Source: Siphonodentalium dalli
Taxonomy: Eukaryota; Mollusca; Scaphopoda; Gadilida; Siphonodentaliidae
DNA: 64,000 bases
Direction of reading: 5' to 3'
Assembly: GCA_032622095.1 (NCBI GenBank)
Contig: CP136063.1
Coordinates: 204,155,934 to 204,219,933 of the forward strand
The notes beneath the pieces are model-generated. The model saw nothing but the letters and a program-made list of their open reading frames with translations, was not told where the DNA came from and did no database searches. The position numbers and the translations under genes are program-made. The first letter of the stretch is position 1, and every line of letters begins with the position of its first letter. Below, piece after piece: positions 51,201-57,200 of this stretch.

Positions 51201-54200
51201 CGTTGGCCTAACAATATTTACCTTGACCTTTAATCCAGTGCATTCTCTTATAGATGTGAGGCTCCCATGCACTGGCACAGGGTTTTCATAAAATTTCAGG
51301 AAGCTCCAGTCATGGAAGGGTTAACAAGTTAATTAAATGCGCAGGCACATAATCTTTAATGCTGCAGCAGCTCAGCTCCTGTGATAAAAGGGTTAATGCC
51401 CAGTTGTATTGTTCGTTTGATGATTGCTGCTGCCATCAGTCATGCACTGACTGTTCAGCGACTGTTTTCTGAGTTTTGGAATAGTTTATCCTAAAATTGT
51501 GTTATATTATAATTGGAAATTATAGCTTTTACTTGATCGATGAGCATTTGAATTTTAAGAAATGGTTCAGGCGTTTGTGAATTAAGGCCGTTAGAAGTGA
51601 GGAGGTATCTAAAAAGTAAACTCCCTTATTAAATATGTATTGTTTATCGATGCACTTTTTAAAGTGGCATGCTCATTTTAAACTGATATGTTTTTTAATT
51701 CATATTTTACCAATTTAATAACACCCCCTGTGTACGAAACATTTGTTCACACTGAGAAATGTTTGATCTGAAGTAAGCTCCGGTATAGAGCAGATTCAGT
51801 GGAATATTTTCACCAAAATAAATTGTTGCCTTGCCACCGGTTCATGTACATTGTACTTCCGTTCATCAATTTCAACAATTAACTATCGTTAGATACATTA
51901 ATTGGATATTGGATGATAGACACTGGGACAACTGTCCTCTAGTTGTATTATCAGGTAGCTTAAGCAAAATAACCACCGACAATCACGGCGTTTGAACATT
52001 CTAAGATGGAAAGTTGGATACTAAAAAGTTCCAAACTGCAATAGCACACGACCCATTTTATACCTATGGGCATAGAAACAGGAAGTTTCAGGAGGGGTCC
52101 AACTAATCAACTAGTATTGAATTACCTCAGTCTACTAGTCTGCTCCTGAAGATCCCTAACCATTTCAGCACTAGACATATAGCAGCCAAGAGGTTAACAT
52201 TATGTTGACAATGCACTCTTATATTAAGTTACATAGAGTTGATGACATTACACTGATGAGACAGTCAGTCTTGATCATAAGTAGCTGTCTGTTCAGGTGA
52301 GCCACAATCAAAGCAGCATTCACATACTGGATTTATTTTAAGCTTGTCAGAATGACAGGTTGTCACGTACATTCATTTTAGGCTTAGAATATAATCGGTA
52401 ATGGGATTGAAGTTTATTATACATACTTTTGTTACAACGTTCTCCAGAAAAAGTTCATGTTTCTAAAAAAAACAAAAGACTGATTAAATAAAGTACACTA
52501 ATATGTCAGTCGGGCAAAGTGTAACTGATGCTGTATCCTGCACTATTACAAGACATGTAGTCAGGCTATAGTATAACTGGCCCTTTGAAAATTACAAGGA
52601 TGTTCTCTCGCCAGGCAGGCACACCCACCACTCTCCCAGGAATCATTCCATTTTTAAAGGGAAACACCCGGTACATTTTCTAATGATATCAGTTCATAAA
52701 ATTGCCAATCTGTCTGACAGCAATGTTTCTGGGATTATCAAAGGTGGATAATTATCTGTTACTTGTCCAACTTACAGACAATACAATAGGAAAGCTGATA
52801 AAATCTATCAACCTAGTGAAATTTTGAAACTGATACATAAGAAGTGACTTGTAGATCCATTAGGGTCATTGGATTTTGACTGACAAAGGGATTCACACAA
52901 ACTTTGTTTAATTATTCTGCCGGTCAAAATCAATGACCCCCCCCCCCCCCCCCCCCCCCAATTGATCTGCAAGTAATTTCTTATAATCATATACCAGTAC
53001 ATTTTAATAGAACATTAATAAATTGAAAAACTTTTCAAAAGTACCACCATTGCAAGTAACATATATTGTTCAAATTCCAACGCAGTCTCCCAATAACAAC
53101 ACGCAGCTTGGAGTGACGTAGGTGGTTTATCGCTTTTTTATGAAGTGGACACCACGCACTGAGCGCATGCACAGTCGTCTTTGAGTGACGTAGATGTTCA
53201 TTGCTTTTTATGAAGTGGTCGACTTCAGTTATTGCCTGATGAAAGTCGGAAACTGTATCGTGATTTGTACTGATTCTTAAAGTGATGTGAAACACTCCAG
53301 TAGGGTGATTCAGCTATAAATGAAGAATAATCTTGCTAAAAGTAGTTGTTTTTAGTCGAGTTTTTTTTCAAAACTCGACTTATAGTTTGATGAGGGACGG
53401 GCGGGCGGGCGGGGCGGCGTGTTTTGCTTATAACTCAACCGTTTATTGACGGATTAAAAAAATTTGGTGTGTGAGTACATATCCATGCACGTAAGCTGCA
53501 GACAAAAAATCGGGTTCGTCCGCACATTTATTACAGAGTTATGGCCCTTTGCCATTTTTCACTGATTTTAGGCTCGTTAGCACGACAACTTCAACAAACG
53601 TTATCTGATTCGATTGAAATTTGGGATATAGGTGTCTTCCAAGAATATCTCGGACGAGTTCGAAAACCGGCCTGGTCCGATAAAATTTGATAGAGTTATG
53701 GCCCTTAATTACTCATTTTTCACGAATTTTCAGCTCGTTAGCGCGATAACTTCAACAAACGTTATCTGATTCGATTGAAATTTGGTATATAGGTGTCTCC
53801 CAAGAATATCTCGGACGAGTTCGAAAACCGGCCTGGTCCGATAAAATTTGATAGAGTTATGGCCCTTAATTAGTCATTTTTCACGAATTTTCAGATCGTT
53901 AGCGCGATAACTTCAACAAACGTTATCTGATTAGATTGAAATTTGGGATATAGGTGTCTCCCAAGAATATCTCGGACTAGTTCGAAAACCGGCCTGGTCC
54001 GATAAAATTTGATAGAGTTATGGCCCTTAATTAGTCATTTTTCACGAATTTCACCCCGTTAGCGCGATAACTTCAACAAACGTTATCTGATTCGATTGAA
54101 ATTTGGTATATAGGTGTCTCCCAAGAATATCTCGGACGAGTTCGAAAACCGGCCTGGTCCGATAAAATTTGATAGAGTTATGGCCCTTAATTAGTCATTT

Positions 54201-57200
54201 TTCACGAATTTTCAGATCGTTAGCGCGATAACTTCAACAAACGTTATCTCATTCGATTGAAATTTGGAATATAGGTGTCTCCCAAGAATATCTCGGACGA
54301 GTTCGAAAACCGGCCTGGTCCGATAAAATTTGATAGAGTTATGGCCCTTAATTAGTCATTTTTCACGAATTTTCAGCTCGTTAGCGCGATAACTTCAACA
54401 AACGTTATCCGATTTCACGGCGATTTGATTGAAATTTGGGTATATAGGTGTCTCCCAAGAATGTCTCGGTCGAGTTCGAAAACCGGCCAGGTCCGATAAA
54501 ATTTGATAGAGTTATGGCCCTTAGTTTGTGAACTCTTCGCGATTTTGAGGCCGTTAGCGCGATAACTTGAACAAATATTAACCAATTTTACCTATTAATT
54601 AGTCTACCGATACTGATGCACACCAATTGGCGGTAGCCACCGGCGGTAAGCCACTGAAAACGAGACACAGCATCTCTGATGCCACCTCTTGTTAGAAATA
54701 TGATATCCAAATTGACAACACACATCGCATTATTACATATTAATTAAATACAGTGACTCTCGATGATGAAATCGTTTTTGTGAGTTTATCGCCGATAGTT
54801 GCGTCCCGAATCGAGACATAAATATTTACAATTCAGTGCAGTTCTGGCGATGTTTTCTATGGAGTAGTACCGTCAATTTGCTTGAGATTTTCGGCGACGT
54901 TAGTAGAATGCTACATTCCTCCTATTGGCATAGTGCCTGAGTACTAACTCTTCAGTTTCTCGTACCCGAACAAATCTATAATATGTCTTTAAGGAAGTTA
55001 ATTGTGTGAATACAGAGGGTGTGTGATTATATGTATGTAATCGTTTTTAGTTTTCACAAAAATGGTAATACCTTCTTTCTGTCATCAAAATTTAATCAAG
55101 CAATTTTTATCAACCATGGTTAAAATTGACAGTCAGAAAAAAGTGATGTTCTGTAAAGTTTTCATTGAGGCTGGTAATTTGTTTGTAGCAGGCTCTCGAG
55201 TAGGGTCCAGAGAATATTTGATTTTCATATTTGAATCGACCACAGTATTCGATTAAAGAATCGGCACCGAATATCTAGCGAATAGCTGAAATTATTTTTT
55301 GCAATGTTTTCCCAATCAGAATGAACTGGCTATCGGCGAAAACTCGAAGGAATGTGTCCGGTATTGATAATTGTATTAATTCCCCAGGAATATATGAGGT
55401 CTAATGGCATTAGTGTCCAACCTGATTCTCGCTAAACATGGTGACTTTGTGGTATAGTGAATATTGAATCTATATTGATGTTGACTTGAATTTAGCGTCA
55501 GTTATTTAGCCCACCTCTCAACCTTTCACCAAACAATCACGTGCACGAAACTTGTTAATCATAATTCGGCTTTCGTTTCGGACTCCGCATATAACTTGCA
55601 GTTCTAAAATTAAACAAGGATTTCTTTGTGACATAATTTTAAAGTTTCCATTATGAACAAAATAGAAATGTCTGCGATACACATGCATTTTGTAAAAGAC
55701 TTGGTGGTAAATGTCTATAAATGTAGAACATGTAATGATGTATTCAAAATAAAAACATCTAAAACCACATCGCATTTATGGAATCCTCAGCGGAACAGAC
55801 AGAACAGTTTATTGGATATTAATTTAGTTTTGGGCACATTTCCGGCTTCCGTGTTTCCGTGCCATATTTAATTGTAAACTGTTTACATTCTTGGAAAAAC
55901 TTAATTCTATTCTCCTTGCTAGGTATTATTGATCAATTCTGGACTTTTCATAGACGCTTTTTAGTGTTTAATTAGACTTTTTACTTTTCATAATCTCTAA
56001 GTATCACAGTCGCTGTATAAGAATTACGACTATCGCCTGTCATTGCTTTACCGTTATATTTTGTGATTGGCTGACACTGACATAATGGCTTCTTTGAAGT
56101 AATGGAATTCCTGGCTATGTAGTTCAGACTGTGGAATGCGTTCAATAGTCTGATTTTAACCCTTTCTATACTAAATACTCATTGATGAGTAGTTATCCCT
56201 TAGGTAATGTTCACATACTAAGTTCAACTAACGTTTTTTTGAACTTATTATCTGAAAATTTCCCTCCAATATTAAAGTAGGACTCTTTCTTCATTTTTAT
56301 TGTCTGTCGTTGGCTTATTTTTCCTGAACACCCCTCTAAATGAATAACAGACCATTCCATCTTTTATCGTTATAACTGCATGGGGGAATCCATTTAGTAA
56401 ATAAAGGGTAAATAAGACTGAAGTTAGAGTTCATTGTCATGTTATCCTCAGGATTATTAATTCTGTGTCTTTGTGAGGCTATTTGATCAGATTACATGAT
56501 CGTTTGATATTCTCTCGAGAACGGTGCATGATATCAGTACAGTTATTAGATGACATCTCAGATAGTTACCTGTCACAGTTCTGCAGTTAAACATCCCTCT
56601 CAAGGGATAGGACAACTAATGACATGTAGCTCGCTGTTGTATCCTGAGATATTATTTCTTTAATTTGTCATTGAGTCAGTGTCTTTGGTCCCAAAACGCC
56701 GGGCTATATAAAGACTCAGGCCAGGCAAAATTTTACTTCTCCATCAATCGGGAGACAGCCAACCAGCCCTTTGACATAATACACTGGCTGACATACTCCA
56801 TCTGTTTGTTCGTCCTTGCTTTGTTGTGCAACACTTGCGCTAATGTCATTTGTTATACCCCCCCAAACGAAGTTGTGGAGGGTATACTAGACTCAGATTG
56901 TCCATCTGTCGTCCATCATCCGTCGTCCATGGACACAAATTTATCTGGAGTTTTTCTCAGTCTTTTTTTGTATTATTTTCCGTGAAACTTGGCACAGACA
57001 TCAACCACCATGGAAACCTGTGCACCTGCGATTATGATGTCTGTCAGACTTTTTTTTTGGAGTTATCCCCCTGTTTCGACTTTTTTACTTAGAACATTTT
57101 CGCAACATGCATAATTTTGTCCGAGCTTTTATTCCTACATTTATCGGTCAATAGGTTTAGGATCATGGTTAGGGGATAGGGTGGTACACCTGCAATGGGA

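Noticed and set aside
47020-54620. Evenly spaced repeats of about 160 bp considered as a CRISPR array
   Set aside because: The whole unit repeats with no unique spacers, the organism is eukaryotic, and the blocks have transposon-like ends.
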